Shown: positions 39,581 to 50,980, counted from the first letter of the stretch. The stretch: DNA of 64,000 bases from Thermodesulfovibrionales bacterium (GCA_031082155.1 JAVHLL010000003.1:16621-80620); one strand, 5' to 3'. A program made the numbers and translations. Notes: generated by a model from the letters alone, not told the origin.

Positions 39581-41530
39581 ATGTCGCGGAATATCTATCT
39601 CGAGAGCACGCCTTTGCAGGAGGCGCTGTCAGCATGGTTCGGCAGACTCAGGTCGGAAGGTCGGCTTTATCCCCTTGGAGGAGAAAGGATCCCTGTTGCC
39701 GATTCTCTCGGCAGGGTGACTGCTGAAGCAGTAATGGCTGTAATCTCCTCCCCTTTCTATCACTCATCTGCAATGGATGGCTATGCGGTGCGGTTTCATG
39801 ATACCTTCGGTGCATCCGAGCGATCTCCGAAACGGCTGAAAACAGGGGAACAGGCGGTATATGTCGATACCGGAGACCCCTTACCCAACGGCTTCAATGC
39901 AGTCATAATGATCGAGGATGTAAATATCATAAAGGACCAGCACCCGGAGGGAACCGGGGAGCATTCCATAGAGATCATTTCTCCTGTAACGCCCTGGCAA
40001 CATATACGGGTGATCGGAGAAGACATTGTCGCAACCGAACTCATACTCCCCGAGAATCAGCGGATACGTCCTGTAGATCTTGGCGCCATACTTGCCGGCG
40101 GTCATACCGAGGTCACGGTAAGGAAAAGACCCATGGTTGTGATTATCCCCACCGGCACAGAGATCGTCGAACCCGGAACAGCGCTCAGGAAAGGGGACAT
40201 CATAGAATATAACTCGCGGGTGCTCGGAAGCATGGTCACTGAATGGGGCGGAGAATATATAAGATACCGCATTGTTCCTGACGACCTTGAAGCGCTCAAA
40301 GGAGCGATACTCGATGCACATTCCCTGGGTGATGTGATTGTGGTGAATGCCGGTGCATCTGCCGGTTCCGAGGATTACACCGCACGGGCGATACAGGAAC
40401 TCGGGGAAGTGATACTCCATGGCGTTAGCATGAAACCGGGGAAACCGGTAATCCTCGGCCTCGTGAAAGGGAAGCCTGTCCTCGGCATTCCCGGATATCC
40501 CGTATCGGCGTTCCTTACCCTCAGGCTTTTTGCAAGACCCCTTGTGTATTCTCTTCAGGGCCTTGAGATGCCCGGGGCGGAATCGCTCAGGGTACGGTTA
40601 TCAAGACGGGTTGCCTCCCCGCTTGGTCATGAAGAGTTCCTCAGGGTAAAAGTCGGGAAGGTCGGTGATACATTCATTGCGACCCCGGTAAGCCGCGGAG
40701 CAGGGGTACTGATGTCCCTTGTACGGGCTGACGGTATTGCGAGGATCCCTGCGCAGTCAGAAGGCATCGGCGCCGGGACGGAGATAGACATAGAATTATT
40801 GAGATCGGCAAAAGAAATTGAAAACACCATCGTCTGCATCGGGAGTCATGATAACGCGCTTGATCTCCTTGCGAACATAATCAGGAAAAGGTATCCCGCG
40901 CTCTCTCTTTCATCCGCACACGTCGGGTCCATGGGCGGTTTGACAGCGCTTAAACGTGGCGAGGCACACATGGCCGGTACCCATCTTCTCGACGAGGAGA
41001 CAGGTGAATATAATGTTCCTTTCATAAAACGGTTGTTCCCCGATACAAAAGTTGTGCTCATGAATCTCGTCTACCGTGAGCAGGGGCTTCTGGTTCCCAA
41101 AGGCAACCCGAAAAACATACGCGGTTTTGAAGATTTGACGAGAGGCGATATTACCTTTGTAAACAGGCAGCCCGGGGCAGGAACACGCCTTTTGACGGAT
41201 AAATATCTGAAAGACCTGGGGATCAATCAGGCGGATGTCAGGGGTTACGAACGGGAAGAATATACCCATATGGGCGTCGCCTCAGCAGTACTGACCGGAG
41301 TCGCAGATACGGGACTCGCTATCCTCGCTTCTGCCGTAGCCTTAAGCCTCGATTTCATTCCGGTGGCGAAGGAACGATACGATATTGCAATCCCGGACAG
41401 ATTTTTTCAGACCGACATGATCCGAAAACTCATCAGGATCATAAGGGAAGATACGGAATTGAAAGATATGGTCACTGCACTGGGAGGATACGACCTGTCA
41501 GATATGGGGAAAATACTGTACGAAGGGTGA
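39581..41530 (+). CDS. MoeA-like molybdopterin biosynthesis protein fused to periplasmic-binding-like (PBP) domain
   Basis: MoeA SSPFYHSSAMDGYAVR, PGYPVSAF; C-terminal substrate-binding-like region FVNRQPGAGTRLLTDKYL. Confidence 0.9.
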   Translation: MSRNIYLESTPLQEALSAWFGRLRSEGRLYPLGGERIPVADSLGRVTAEAVMAVISSPFYHSSAMDGYAVRFHDTFGASERSPKRLKTGEQAVYVDTGDPLPNGFNAVIMIEDVNIIKDQHPEGTGEHSIEIISPVTPWQHIRVIGEDIVATELILPENQRIRPVDLGAILAGGHTEVTVRKRPMVVIIPTGTEIVEPGTALRKGDIIEYNSRVLGSMVTEWGGEYIRYRIVPDDLEALKGAILDAHSLGDVIVVNAGASAGSEDYTARAIQELGEVILHGVSMKPGKPVILGLVKGKPVLGIPGYPVSAFLTLRLFARPLVYSLQGLEMPGAESLRVRLSRRVASPLGHEEFLRVKVGKVGDTFIATPVSRGAGVLMSLVRADGIARIPAQSEGIGAGTEIDIELLRSAKEIENTIVCIGSHDNALDLLANIIRKRYPALSLSSAHVGSMGGLTALKRGEAHMAGTHLLDEETGEYNVPFIKRLFPDTKVVLMNLVYREQGLLVPKGNPKNIRGFEDLTRGDITFVNRQPGAGTRLLTDKYLKDLGINQADVRGYEREEYTHMGVASAVLTGVADTGLAILASAVALSLDFIPVAKERYDIAIPDRFFQTDMIRKLIRIIREDTELKDMVTALGGYDLSDMGKILYEG

Positions 41531-42682
41531 TTACCCGTCTTGTTCGAAAGTCTGTTCGCCGTCCTTCATTTCCTGGATAAGTCTCTTTGCTCCGATATAT
41601 CTCTTGATATAATACGGTGTGTCAAGACTGTCGATAGTGACTTTCTTGCTCCTGGAGGATGCATGGATGAAGAGATTGTTTCCGAGATAGATCCCGACAT
41701 GGGAAGGGAATGAAGCATAAGTCTTAAAGAATACAAGGTCACCGATAGAAAGTTCACTTTTGTCAACAGGATCGCCCTCGGTGAACTGCTGCCGCGCAGA
41801 CCTCGGAATATTTATCCCGATCAGACTGTAGACTTTCTGGACATACGCAGAACAGTCGATGCCAAACATGCTGTTGCCGCCGAACCGGTAAGGGATATTC
41901 AGGAGTTTTTTGGCAAAAACGATAAGTCTGTCGTGGAGTCCCTGCTCCTGCGGTTCAGGTTCGTTCTGCAGCTCCTGCTGTATATGTACTCCCTGGGAAA
42001 GGATCGTATCATACTGTTTCGGTGTCCGGGGTTCCGGTTCATGTTCGAGGACGATTTTCTGCCCCGGCTTTAAGGAATCAGAATCGAGATCGTTGATTTC
42101 TCTCAGCTCGTCGAGACCGACATCGAACTGTCTCGCGATTTTATACAGACTGTCGCCTTTCCTTACGGTATACGCCTGCGGTTTTGTATGTTTTAGGAGA
42201 AGTCTCTGCCCGATTCGCAGCTTTGATGAATCAAGATCATTGAGTCCCCTGAGTTCAGAAACCGGCACTGAATATTTTCTTGCAATCGCAGATAAGGTAT
42301 CACCCTTGTCGACCATATGATACACGGAAGTATTCTCATCATGCATATCAGGCAGGCTTTCACTGTCCGCATGATCCCGGTCTCTCTTCGTTTCCCGCTT
42401 ATTTTCTGCCCGGTTCATTGCCTTTTTGCTTTTTCTGTGCGCTTTCTGCTCCGACGACGGAATGGTTATTTTCATGCCGGGCATCAGTTTTCTGGGTTTC
42501 AGTTTATTGATCTTTATAATATCCTTTACCCTCACATCGAATTTCTTTGCAAGGGTTTGCGGATTATCCCCTTTTTTGATTGTGTAGGAAAAATCTGCGA
42601 AGCATTGTACTGCGAAGAAGAATGCAAGAATGAAGACAGCGAAAGAAAGAGGTATTTTCCCTGTAGAGAACTCCTTTGTCAC
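41531..42682 (-). CDS. LysM (x3) - NlpC/P60 peptidoglycan endopeptidase
   Basis: Three LysM repeats (YTIKKGDN, YHMVDKGDTL, YTVRKGDSL); FGIDCSAYVQ...HVGIYLGNNLFIHAS. Confidence 0.92.
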   Translation of the reverse strand: MTKEFSTGKIPLSFAVFILAFFFAVQCFADFSYTIKKGDNPQTLAKKFDVRVKDIIKINKLKPRKLMPGMKITIPSSEQKAHRKSKKAMNRAENKRETKRDRDHADSESLPDMHDENTSVYHMVDKGDTLSAIARKYSVPVSELRGLNDLDSSKLRIGQRLLLKHTKPQAYTVRKGDSLYKIARQFDVGLDELREINDLDSDSLKPGQKIVLEHEPEPRTPKQYDTILSQGVHIQQELQNEPEPQEQGLHDRLIVFAKKLLNIPYRFGGNSMFGIDCSAYVQKVYSLIGINIPRSARQQFTEGDPVDKSELSIGDLVFFKTYASFPSHVGIYLGNNLFIHASSRSKKVTIDSLDTPYYIKRYIGAKRLIQEMKDGEQTFEQDG

Positions 42683-43209
42683 GCTGCCTCCTCGCGGATC
42701 ATTTCTTTAAGTGTAGGCAGTTCGGTAAGGTCTTTTAATCCGAAATACTGCAGAAATTCCCTCGTGGTCCCGTAGAGGAAAGGTCTTCCGGGCGCTTCTT
42801 TCCTCCCCATGATTTTGATGAGTCTCTTTTCATAAAGTGTTCTGATGGCACTATCGGCATTGACTCCCCGGATTTGTTCGATTTCAGCCCGTATTATCGG
42901 TTGTTTATACGCGATGATGGCAAGAGTTTCAAGGGAAGGCAGGGAGAGTCTTGATGAGAGGTGGGTAGTTTTGAACTTCTTTATCCATTCACCGTAAGCA
43001 GGGTTCGTTACCATCTGATAGCCGTTTGCGATCTCAACGATCATAAGCCCTGTATCCCGCTCCCTGTATTCCGTTCTCAACTCTTCCATGGCTCTCTTTA
43101 TCTCTGCCTCCGGAATTTCAAGAATGTCTTTTATCGCAGAGATCACGAGCACCTCTCCGGAAAGAAAAAGCAGTGCTTCCAGTACAGATTTTGTATCTCT
43201 GTCTTCCAT
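42679..43209 (-). CDS. scpB: segregation and condensation protein B
   Basis: SVLEALLFLSGEVL; LSLPSLETLAIIAYKQPIIRAEIEQIRGVNAD. Confidence 0.93.
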   Translation of the reverse strand: MEDRDTKSVLEALLFLSGEVLVISAIKDILEIPEAEIKRAMEELRTEYRERDTGLMIVEIANGYQMVTNPAYGEWIKKFKTTHLSSRLSLPSLETLAIIAYKQPIIRAEIEQIRGVNADSAIRTLYEKRLIKIMGRKEAPGRPFLYGTTREFLQYFGLKDLTELPTLKEMIREEAA

Positions 43210-43650
43210 GAATTCCAGCTTAAAATATAACAGAAACGACGGGAAAATTCAATTTAATTGTTCTCTGGCCGAGTTTCCCAGTGTTTTTTTATCTTCCTGT
43301 CTTTTCTTCTTCCTGTTATAGCCTTTTTTGCCTTTTTTTGATGAAACCGGATGGCTCCGGAGTTTCTTGACCGCCTCAATGGGTAACCGTGGTTTCTTTT
43401 TAAGCATTTTTTCAGTACCTGTCTTCATGCGTTCTATTCCGCACTACGATATTGAGAATCGGAAGAGGAGATCTATTATAGAATTTTTCACGCTTCTTTT
43501 GATTTGCATTGCTGCCTTGTCCATTCCAGAAAAAGAGAACGGATGCATTCCGTATGCCGTATCGGAAAATATAGCATTTTTTTATGCGTTTCGACACAGT
43601 TTAAAGGAAACCGGAAGAATATAATTTTCCGGGGAATACTGAAGAAGGGT

Positions 43651-43667
43651 TTGGCATAAAAAATGCT
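43651..43667 (+). promoter_or_regulatory. possible sigma-54 promoter
   Basis: TTGGCATAAAAAATGCT, GG/GC with correct spacing, three deviations from consensus. Confidence 0.3.
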
Positions 43668-43795
43668 TTTTAAATATATCAAATGCTGAAAGAAAAAACT
43701 GGAAATGCATAAAAGACATCGAATATTGAAGCAAAAGCTATATTATTATATACTATAGTTTGGAAGGTAAAAATGGCGCCGGCAGGGAAAAATAA

Positions 43796-43897
43796 GTGAA
43801 GAACAGGGAATTGGTCCAGAGCGTAAGAGTTGGGGGCGAGATGGATCTGCTGAAGTACATCTTCTACACCACCTCTCAATGCGGATATACCGTATGA
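43796..43897 (+). CDS. 33-aa leader ORF overlapping response regulator start (ATGA)
   Basis: GTG start; MKNRELVQSVRVGGEMDLLKYIFYTTSQCGYTV. Confidence 0.3.
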   Translation: MKNRELVQSVRVGGEMDLLKYIFYTTSQCGYTV

Positions 43898-44526
43898 TAC
43901 GTCTGCTCATTGCCGATGACCACGCAATTGTCAGGAGAGGACTGAAACAGATAATCTCCGAGACTTCAGATATGTTCGTTGTGGCAGAGGCGAGCAGCGG
44001 ACTGGAAGCGCTTGACAAATTGGCCGATAACAGTTTTGACGTGGTACTTCTGGATATTTCGATGCCCGGAAAGAGCGGAATGGATGTCCTCAGGCAGTTG
44101 AAAAGGAAGAAACCGAAGATGCCGGTGCTTATGCTAAGTGTCCATCCGGAAGAACAGTATGCAATACGCGCACTCCGCGCCGGCGCTGCGGGGTATCTCA
44201 CCAAGGAGAGCGCCCCTGATGAACTGATCGCAGCGATTCGGAAAATTTCACGGGGAGGGAAATTCGTGAGTTCTTCACTTGCCGAAAAACTGATTTATGA
44301 GATCGAGGGGTATTCTGAAAAGCCCGCACATGAGGTACTTTCGGATCGTGAGTACCAGATTATGTGTATGTTTGCAAAGGGCAAGTTAATCAAAGATATC
44401 GCCTATGAATTATCGCTCAGCATCCAGACTGTAAGCACCTATAAAAACCGCATCCTTGTAAAGCTGAAGATGGGTTCACTTGCGGAAATGGTCCGTTATG
44501 CGCTCACCGAGGGACTGGTAGAATAA
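43894..44526 (+). CDS. NarL/LuxR-type response regulator
   Basis: MIRLLIADDHAIVRRGLKQII; LuxR HTH LSIQTVSTYKNRILVKL. Confidence 0.93.
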   Translation: MIRLLIADDHAIVRRGLKQIISETSDMFVVAEASSGLEALDKLADNSFDVVLLDISMPGKSGMDVLRQLKRKKPKMPVLMLSVHPEEQYAIRALRAGAAGYLTKESAPDELIAAIRKISRGGKFVSSSLAEKLIYEIEGYSEKPAHEVLSDREYQIMCMFAKGKLIKDIAYELSLSIQTVSTYKNRILVKLKMGSLAEMVRYALTEGLVE

Positions 44527-44559
44527 ACTAAGTATTTCCCCCATTCTTTTCCGAAACCC

Positions 44560-44575
44560 GTAGTAAAATTACTAC
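44560..44575. promoter_or_regulatory. palindromic operator candidate (NarL/LuxR-type)
   Basis: GTAGTAA-AA-TTACTAC. Confidence 0.45.
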
Positions 44576-44688
44576 AAAGAAAACAGAGAAAATACTACAC
44601 AAAACCCATATTTTCCCTAATTTTTTTCGATGCCCCCGATTTGTTATCGTAACGTATAGATAAAAATTTTTATTGGGGGGTTGTTTCT

Positions 44689-46110
44689 ATGGAAAAAGGC
44701 TGTACAGGAAAAGTTCTTGTGTTCAGTTCTAACAGCGAATTTGTCGCCTCGCTCTGTCAGATGCTTTCAAAAACAGAATACGCATCTCAGGGATACCATT
44801 CCTGGGACAAGGCTCTCGATGCGTTAAAAGAAAAAATATTTGATGTATTTCTTCTGGGGGCAGTGTTGCCGGACATGGACGGTATTGCGCTCCTCAGGGC
44901 AGCGATGAAGATCGATCCACACCTTACAGGCATCATGATCACGGGAGAGAACGAATTCAGCCTGTCTGTGGAAGCAATGCGGACCGGTGCGTTCGACTAT
45001 ATTAAAAAACCGTTTAAATTTGAGATACTCCTGTCCAAGATATCACGGGGCATCGAAGCGAAACGGATGCGAGAATCATGCGATATGTATCGGACAATTT
45101 TTGAAAACGGGGTCGAAGGGATTTATCTCATGGACGCAGGAGGAAGATATGTCGCAGCGAATGCTGCGCTTGCAGATCTTCTTGGGTATGAATCTCCTGA
45201 TGATCTCATGCGAAATATTACCAACGGTCATCAACAACTGTATGCAGACCCGGCGCATCATGCGGCAATGAACCGGCTGGTTTTGGAGGAAAGACTGATT
45301 TCAGATTTCGAAACCCGTATTTTTCGGAAAGACCGGAGTGTCATATGGGTTTCTGAAAATGTCCGGGCCGTATACGACCGGCACGGGAATCTTCAGTTTT
45401 TCCGTGGTTCGGTAACAAACGTCACGGGGAGAAACCAGGCGTTCCAGGCACTCCGTGAGAACGAAATGCGGTTCCGGTATACTGCAGAGAAAGCAGAGAG
45501 AGATAAAGACGCACTTCATGAAATAATCGATGAGATGTGCCAGTCGTATGCCGATCTCGAAGTATTATTCATGAGTTTTGTCCGTACCATGGTGATGACG
45601 ATTGACGAAAAGAGTCCCTGGCTGAAAGGCCATTCGATCCGCGTAGCGTCTTATGCAACGAAAATCGGGAAAGAAATAGGACTCGAAAACGAAAAGTTAA
45701 AGAAACTCCGGCTCGCAGCGCTTCTCCATGATATTGGAAAAGTATCAAATTGCGATGACCTTCTGAACAAACAGGGGAAGCTTTCGCAGGAGGAGTTCGC
45801 GAGAATAAAGAAAATCCCGGTACAGAGCGCCGGGATACTCAAGAGAGTAAAGCAATTGAATGATGTTATCCCGTTTATCAGGCACCACAACGAAAAAATA
45901 GACGGAAGCGGATATCCCGACGGGCTCAGGGGTGATCAGATACCGTTTATTTCGCGAATACTCCATGTCGCAGATTCATACGATTCCATGACGGCAGACA
46001 GACCTTACCGCAAGGCGCCAGGCAGAGAGTATGCGTTTGATGAACTGAAACGGCACAATAATATCCAGTTTGATGCCCAGGTGACAGAGGCGGCCTTAAA
46101 GGTGCTTTAA
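44689..46110 (+). CDS. receiver - PAS - HD-GYP domain cyclic dinucleotide phosphodiesterase
   Basis: Receiver domain; PAS; LLHDIGK ... RHHNEKIDGSGYPDGL. Confidence 0.92.
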   Translation: MEKGCTGKVLVFSSNSEFVASLCQMLSKTEYASQGYHSWDKALDALKEKIFDVFLLGAVLPDMDGIALLRAAMKIDPHLTGIMITGENEFSLSVEAMRTGAFDYIKKPFKFEILLSKISRGIEAKRMRESCDMYRTIFENGVEGIYLMDAGGRYVAANAALADLLGYESPDDLMRNITNGHQQLYADPAHHAAMNRLVLEERLISDFETRIFRKDRSVIWVSENVRAVYDRHGNLQFFRGSVTNVTGRNQAFQALRENEMRFRYTAEKAERDKDALHEIIDEMCQSYADLEVLFMSFVRTMVMTIDEKSPWLKGHSIRVASYATKIGKEIGLENEKLKKLRLAALLHDIGKVSNCDDLLNKQGKLSQEEFARIKKIPVQSAGILKRVKQLNDVIPFIRHHNEKIDGSGYPDGLRGDQIPFISRILHVADSYDSMTADRPYRKAPGREYAFDELKRHNNIQFDAQVTEAALKVL

Positions 46111-46278
46111 GGGCAGATACAAATTTTTTCTTGCCTAACTCCTGTCCCTTGGGTAACCTGGTGTCTGCGAGTTGTGCCTTTGGTCGACTGTCTCCAGAAA
46201 AATCCGCTCCCCCTTGCTGATCTGGTATAATCAAGAATTACAGAAGGCAGACTGATAAGCATGCGGAGGTAATTCAGC

Positions 46279-47376
46279 ATGAAAAGGCTGGTTGTGAAGA
46301 TCGGCAGCAATATCCTGGCTCACTCTGGGGAAGGCATTGACACAATGAGGATCTCTTCCCTTGCGCAGGATATTCACGTGCTCTATGAGAAAGGGTATGA
46401 GGTTCTTCTTGTTTCCTCCGGAGCGATTGCTGCGGGCATGGTGAAACTCGGACTGAAGGATAAGCCGAAGGACATAAAAGTGAAGCAGGCCGCAGCAGCG
46501 GTCGGCCAGAGCAGTCTTATGTGGGCCTATGAGAAGAGTTTCAGCGAGTATGATATGAAAGTGGCACAGGTACTGCTTACCCGCAATGACCTTTCGGACA
46601 GGAAACGCTATATCAATGCGAAGAACACACTCCTTGCCCTGCTTTCATATAAAATCACCGCGGTGATCAATGAGAATGATACCGTTGCTACCGATGAGAT
46701 AAAATTCGGAGACAATGATTATCTCGCCTCACTGGTTGCCGGTCTTGTCGAAGCCGAGAAACTGGTGATTCTTTCCGATGTGGACGGACTGTATACCGCA
46801 GACCCCAGGCAGAGCGCGGATGCCAGGATCATTGAATATGTCGAGGAGATAACGCCGGAGCTCGAAAGAAAAGCCAGCGGCGCGGGGAGCATCATTGGCA
46901 CAGGAGGCATGTATTCGAAGCTCCTCGCAGCAAAGAGGGCGATGAACTACGGTATTGTTGTGCATATTATGAGCGGCAGAAAGAAAGGATTGTTGTTGTC
47001 CGTTACCGAAGGCAAGCCTGCCGGGACTCTTTTTAAGCCGAAGCAGGAAAAGCTCTCATCCCGAAAAGGATGGATTGCGTACGGCAGTCGGTCCAAGGGG
47101 AATATCATTATAGATGACGGTGCGGTGAAGGCTCTCCTTGAAGGAGGCAAGAGTCTGCTTCCTTCAGGTATTCTTTCCGTGGAGGGGCACTTCGATATCG
47201 GCGACGCAGTCTCCTGCATTGACCTGAGAGGCTTGCGGATTGCGAAAGGTCTGACCAATTACTCGTCGTCAGAAACAGGAAAGATCAAGGGGAAAAAGAC
47301 GACGGAAATCGAAAAACTTCTCGGATATAAATACTCGGACGAGGTTATACACAGGGATAATCTCGTGGTGGTATAG
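46279..47376 (+). CDS. proB: glutamate 5-kinase
   Basis: VVKIGSNILAHSGEGID; VINENDTVATDEIKFGDND; C-terminal PUA. Confidence 0.95.
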   Translation: MKRLVVKIGSNILAHSGEGIDTMRISSLAQDIHVLYEKGYEVLLVSSGAIAAGMVKLGLKDKPKDIKVKQAAAAVGQSSLMWAYEKSFSEYDMKVAQVLLTRNDLSDRKRYINAKNTLLALLSYKITAVINENDTVATDEIKFGDNDYLASLVAGLVEAEKLVILSDVDGLYTADPRQSADARIIEYVEEITPELERKASGAGSIIGTGGMYSKLLAAKRAMNYGIVVHIMSGRKKGLLLSVTEGKPAGTLFKPKQEKLSSRKGWIAYGSRSKGNIIIDDGAVKALLEGGKSLLPSGILSVEGHFDIGDAVSCIDLRGLRIAKGLTNYSSSETGKIKGKKTTEIEKLLGYKYSDEVIHRDNLVVV

Positions 47377-47395
47377 CTCATGTTGTTCCGGTTAT

Positions 47396-47911
47396 TCATT
47401 TTTTCTCCAGATATTTCCGCATCCTGAGGAATAAATCAATACATGCCGTGTCCTGATAATCTCTGTAGGTGAACATAAGGGGCTGATAGGTGTTTTTCTG
47501 ATAAAGAAGCGTCACCTCGGCGTAAATCCCCTTCCCCAGATAGATACGGTGGGAATAATTTTTTGTCGAGGCGAGGACTACTCTGGGGAGGCAGAGATAT
47601 CCAGGGTCAAGATTAATGCTTCTTTTCCCGCCTGCAGAGAGTTTTTCCTCAATGCTGATGGTATGCAATTTTATATCGGCGAGAGCTCCCGGATCGACAG
47701 TATCTCTGAAGAATATGAACTGTCTGAATATCGGCCAGCCAAGCTCGTTTCTGTAATGGGAAGAATAATCCCATCGCACTGACGGGCTGATAAAAAGTAT
47801 TTCCCCGTAACTGTTTTTGAGGAGCGGACTTGCCTGGTCAAATATCTCCGGGCGGGAATAGAGTGTTCCGATAAAAAGCAATACAGGCTCAGGAGGGCGT
47901 ATTTTTCCCAT
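47396..47911 (-). CDS. DUF4416 family protein
   Basis: LFIGTLYSRPEIFD...INLDPGYLCLPRVVLASTKNYSHRIYLGKGIYAEVTLLY. Confidence 0.8.
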   Translation of the reverse strand: MGKIRPPEPVLLFIGTLYSRPEIFDQASPLLKNSYGEILFISPSVRWDYSSHYRNELGWPIFRQFIFFRDTVDPGALADIKLHTISIEEKLSAGGKRSINLDPGYLCLPRVVLASTKNYSHRIYLGKGIYAEVTLLYQKNTYQPLMFTYRDYQDTACIDLFLRMRKYLEKK

Positions 47912-47975
47912 GTAAGATTATACCTCTCTTGTGGTATCGATAAATTATACAGATCAAAGAATACTGAAGTGGGGG

Positions 47976-48509
47976 TTATCCGGGTTCATTCATGAACGCC
48001 CTGATTATCTGCACCACACGGGGAGAATTCCAGTCCGCAGGGCCTATCACTTTCTCTCTCAATATCCCCTTCTTGTCGATAAGGTATGTTTCCGGCACTC
48101 CGGTGAGCCCGAAGTTTCGGGCCGCAGACCCGTCGGGATTCGCATATACCGGAAGGGTATAGCGGTTGTCTCTCAGATAATCCGTTGCTCGGGGCAGGTT
48201 GTCTTTAAACAGCACGGTTACAATCCTGAACGATGTCTCTCCTGACAGGTTCTTCTGCAAGTTTTCAAGAGACGGCATTTCGTCTATGCACGACTCGCAC
48301 CATGTCGCCCAAAAGTTGACAAGGACGATTGAGCCTCTCAGGTCGGAGAGTTTCATAGTTCTGTTCTTCACGTCGATCAGTTCGAAATCAGGAACAGTCT
48401 CGCCGATGGAAACCGTCTCAGGAATATTGTGGTCCGACCGTGTGGCAAAAAAAAGTACGGCAAGAGCCGCCATAAGGATTGAAATAAGCAGTATTGATTT
48501 ATTTTTCAT
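47976..48509 (-). CDS. TlpA/ResA-like thioredoxin-fold protein
   Basis: Signal anchor; GSIVLVNFWATWCESCIDEMPSLENL. Confidence 0.9.
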   Translation of the reverse strand: MKNKSILLISILMAALAVLFFATRSDHNIPETVSIGETVPDFELIDVKNRTMKLSDLRGSIVLVNFWATWCESCIDEMPSLENLQKNLSGETSFRIVTVLFKDNLPRATDYLRDNRYTLPVYANPDGSAARNFGLTGVPETYLIDKKGILREKVIGPADWNSPRVVQIIRAFMNEPG

Positions 48510-48547
48510 GGTGAAAAAATACCTTCCAGAACAAAAGAACGGGAATC

Positions 48548-50980
48548 TCAGACTACCGAGACAGCTTCCTCGGCTTCGATAAATTCAGGCCTGTCACCCT
48601 CGATCACGACATTTATCTTGTGAATGCCCCTGAACCTTCCTTTGAGAATTTCTTCAGAAAGGGTGTCTTCGATGACTTTCTGGACAGCCCTCCTCATCGG
48701 CCGGGCGCCGTATGCGGGTTGATAATAATGCTTGAGTATCCATTCTTTTACCTCTGTCGATACCTCAATAACCAGTTCCTGGTCGAGGAGCATATGATTT
48801 GTCTCTTCCACGAGCAGATCGATAATCGCAAGCAGATGATCCTTATCGAGGGGATGAAATACAACCGTCTCATCGACACGGTTCAGAAATTCAGGGTTGA
48901 AGGTCTTCTTGAGTTCGTTCAGTACGTTGTCTTTAATTTTATCGTGCAGAATATCAGATACATTGAGCTGAAATCCCAACGGTGTGGCTTTCTCGATCAT
49001 CCGTGCGCCGAGGTTAGAAGTCATGATGATGACCGTATTCCTAAAGTCTACCTTTCTCCCGAAATTGTCGGTAAGCACCCCTTCGTCGAGCACCTGAAGC
49101 AGGATGTTGAAGACATCCGGATGGGCTTTTTCGATCTCGTCAAAGAGGACGACGGAATAAGGTTTCTTCCGTATCTTTTCCGTCAGCTGCCCGCCTTCTT
49201 CATATCCGACGTATCCCGGAGGGGCGCCTGTCAAGCGTGAAACATTGAACCGTTCCATATATTCAGACATATCGATCTTTACCAGCGATGTCTCGTCATT
49301 GAACAGGAACCATGCAAGAGCCCGTGCAAGTTCGGTCTTTCCTACACCGGTCGGCCCGAGGAAGAAGAATGAACCGATCGGTTTCTTATTCGATTTAAGT
49401 CCTGCCCGCGACCTTCTGATAGCCCGTGAAACAGCCCTGATCGCTTCATCCTGCCCAACAATTCTCTTGTGCAGGTTTTCCTCCATCATGATAAGCTTCT
49501 CCGATTCTTTCTCCTCGATCTTCGAGAGAGGGATACCGGTCATCTTCGAAACCGTATATTCAATGTCCTCGGCGTTTACGACAGGGACTTCCTTGTTCAG
49601 ATTCTCAAGCCATTGATTGTGGATCTCCTCGTGGAGTCTTTTCAGCCGTTCTTCCTCTATGCGGAGGGAGGAAGCCTTTTCGAGGTCATGGAGCTTGATA
49701 TAGAGATTCTTCTCTTTGGAAAATCTCTTGATATCGGTCTCGATCTCCTTCAGCTCATGCGGAGGTTTATACCGTTTCAGTTTGATCCGCGAACCGGTCT
49801 CATCGATCACATCAATAGCTTTGTCCGGCAGGTATCTGTCGGAGATATATCTGTCCGAAAGCCGGGCGGCAACCTCTATCGCATCTTCATCTATTCTTAC
49901 CTTATGGAAGGATTCATATCTGGTCTTCAGCCCGTGCAATATCATGATGGTATTCTCTATATTCGGCGGCTGGACAGAAACGGGCTGGAACCTCCGTTCG
50001 AGCGCGCCGTCTTTTTCAATATGTTTTCTGTATTCATCCGGTGTGGTCGCGCCGATACACTGGATCTCGCCTCGGGAAAGCGCTGGCTTCAGCATACTCG
50101 ATGCATCGACCGAACCTTCTGCCGCACCTGCGCCGATGAGGGTATGGAGTTCGTCTATAAAAAGGATGATGTTGTCGGATTGTACGATTTCCTTCATCAC
50201 AATCTTGAGCCGCTCTTCGAACTGACCTCTGTATTTTGTCCCTGCAATGAGGGCGCCGAGGTCGAGTGAGATGATGCGCTTGCCGAGGAGGCTTTCGGGG
50301 ATGTTCCCTGACATTATATTCTGGGCAAGGCCTTCAACGATCGCAGTTTTTCCGACACCGGGCTCGCCGATAATGACCGGATTGTTCTTAATCCTCCTGC
50401 CGAGAATCTGGATAAGCCGCTCGATCTCGTCTTCCCTGCAGATTACTGGATCGAGCTTCCCTTCTTTCGCGAGGAGCGTGAGGTCCCTGCCAAACTCATC
50501 AAGGGCTGGTGTCGTGCTCCTCTTGTCTTTCGTCTGGGTGTGTGCCCTGATCGAAAAGTTAATCGTGAGCTGGCGGGCGCCGAGGAGGTTCGCACCGAAA
50601 CTCCGGAGTATCTTTCCCCCGATCCCTTCTTCTTCGCGGACAAGGCCGAGAAAGATATGTTCACTCCCGATATAATTGTGCCCAAGAAGCCGTGCTTCCT
50701 CAACAGCGAGTTCAAGGACTTTTTTCGCACGGGGTGTAAACGGAATATCTCCGAAAGTCATCAGGTTTGTCCCCTGAGGCAGGTTTCTTTCGATCTCCAT
50801 CCGGACCTCGTCCGGGGTGATCCCCATCCTCTTCAGGATGGCCAGCGGGAGGCCGTCTTCTTCTTTCAGAACTGCGAGGAGGAGGTGCTCTGTGCCGAGA
50901 TAATCATTCTGGCGTTTTTCTGCTTCCTCTTTCGCATAGATGATTACTTTTCTCCCACGCTCGGTAAACTTCTCAAACAT
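48548..50980 (-). CDS. clpC: ClpC-type AAA+ ATPase
   Basis: Clp N repeats; [30 protein letters not shown]. Confidence 0.95.
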   Translation of the reverse strand: MFEKFTERGRKVIIYAKEEAEKRQNDYLGTEHLLLAVLKEEDGLPLAILKRMGITPDEVRMEIERNLPQGTNLMTFGDIPFTPRAKKVLELAVEEARLLGHNYIGSEHIFLGLVREEEGIGGKILRSFGANLLGARQLTINFSIRAHTQTKDKRSTTPALDEFGRDLTLLAKEGKLDPVICREDEIERLIQILGRRIKNNPVIIGEPGVGKTAIVEGLAQNIMSGNIPESLLGKRIISLDLGALIAGTKYRGQFEERLKIVMKEIVQSDNIILFIDELHTLIGAGAAEGSVDASSMLKPALSRGEIQCIGATTPDEYRKHIEKDGALERRFQPVSVQPPNIENTIMILHGLKTRYESFHKVRIDEDAIEVAARLSDRYISDRYLPDKAIDVIDETGSRIKLKRYKPPHELKEIETDIKRFSKEKNLYIKLHDLEKASSLRIEEERLKRLHEEIHNQWLENLNKEVPVVNAEDIEYTVSKMTGIPLSKIEEKESEKLIMMEENLHKRIVGQDEAIRAVSRAIRRSRAGLKSNKKPIGSFFFLGPTGVGKTELARALAWFLFNDETSLVKIDMSEYMERFNVSRLTGAPPGYVGYEEGGQLTEKIRKKPYSVVLFDEIEKAHPDVFNILLQVLDEGVLTDNFGRKVDFRNTVIIMTSNLGARMIEKATPLGFQLNVSDILHDKIKDNVLNELKKTFNPEFLNRVDETVVFHPLDKDHLLAIIDLLVEETNHMLLDQELVIEVSTEVKEWILKHYYQPAYGARPMRRAVQKVIEDTLSEEILKGRFRGIHKINVVIEGDRPEFIEAEEAVSVV

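Noticed and set aside
49469-50269. 266-aa plus-strand ORF
   Set aside because: Antisense to clpC coding sequence; low-complexity composition typical of shadow ORFs.
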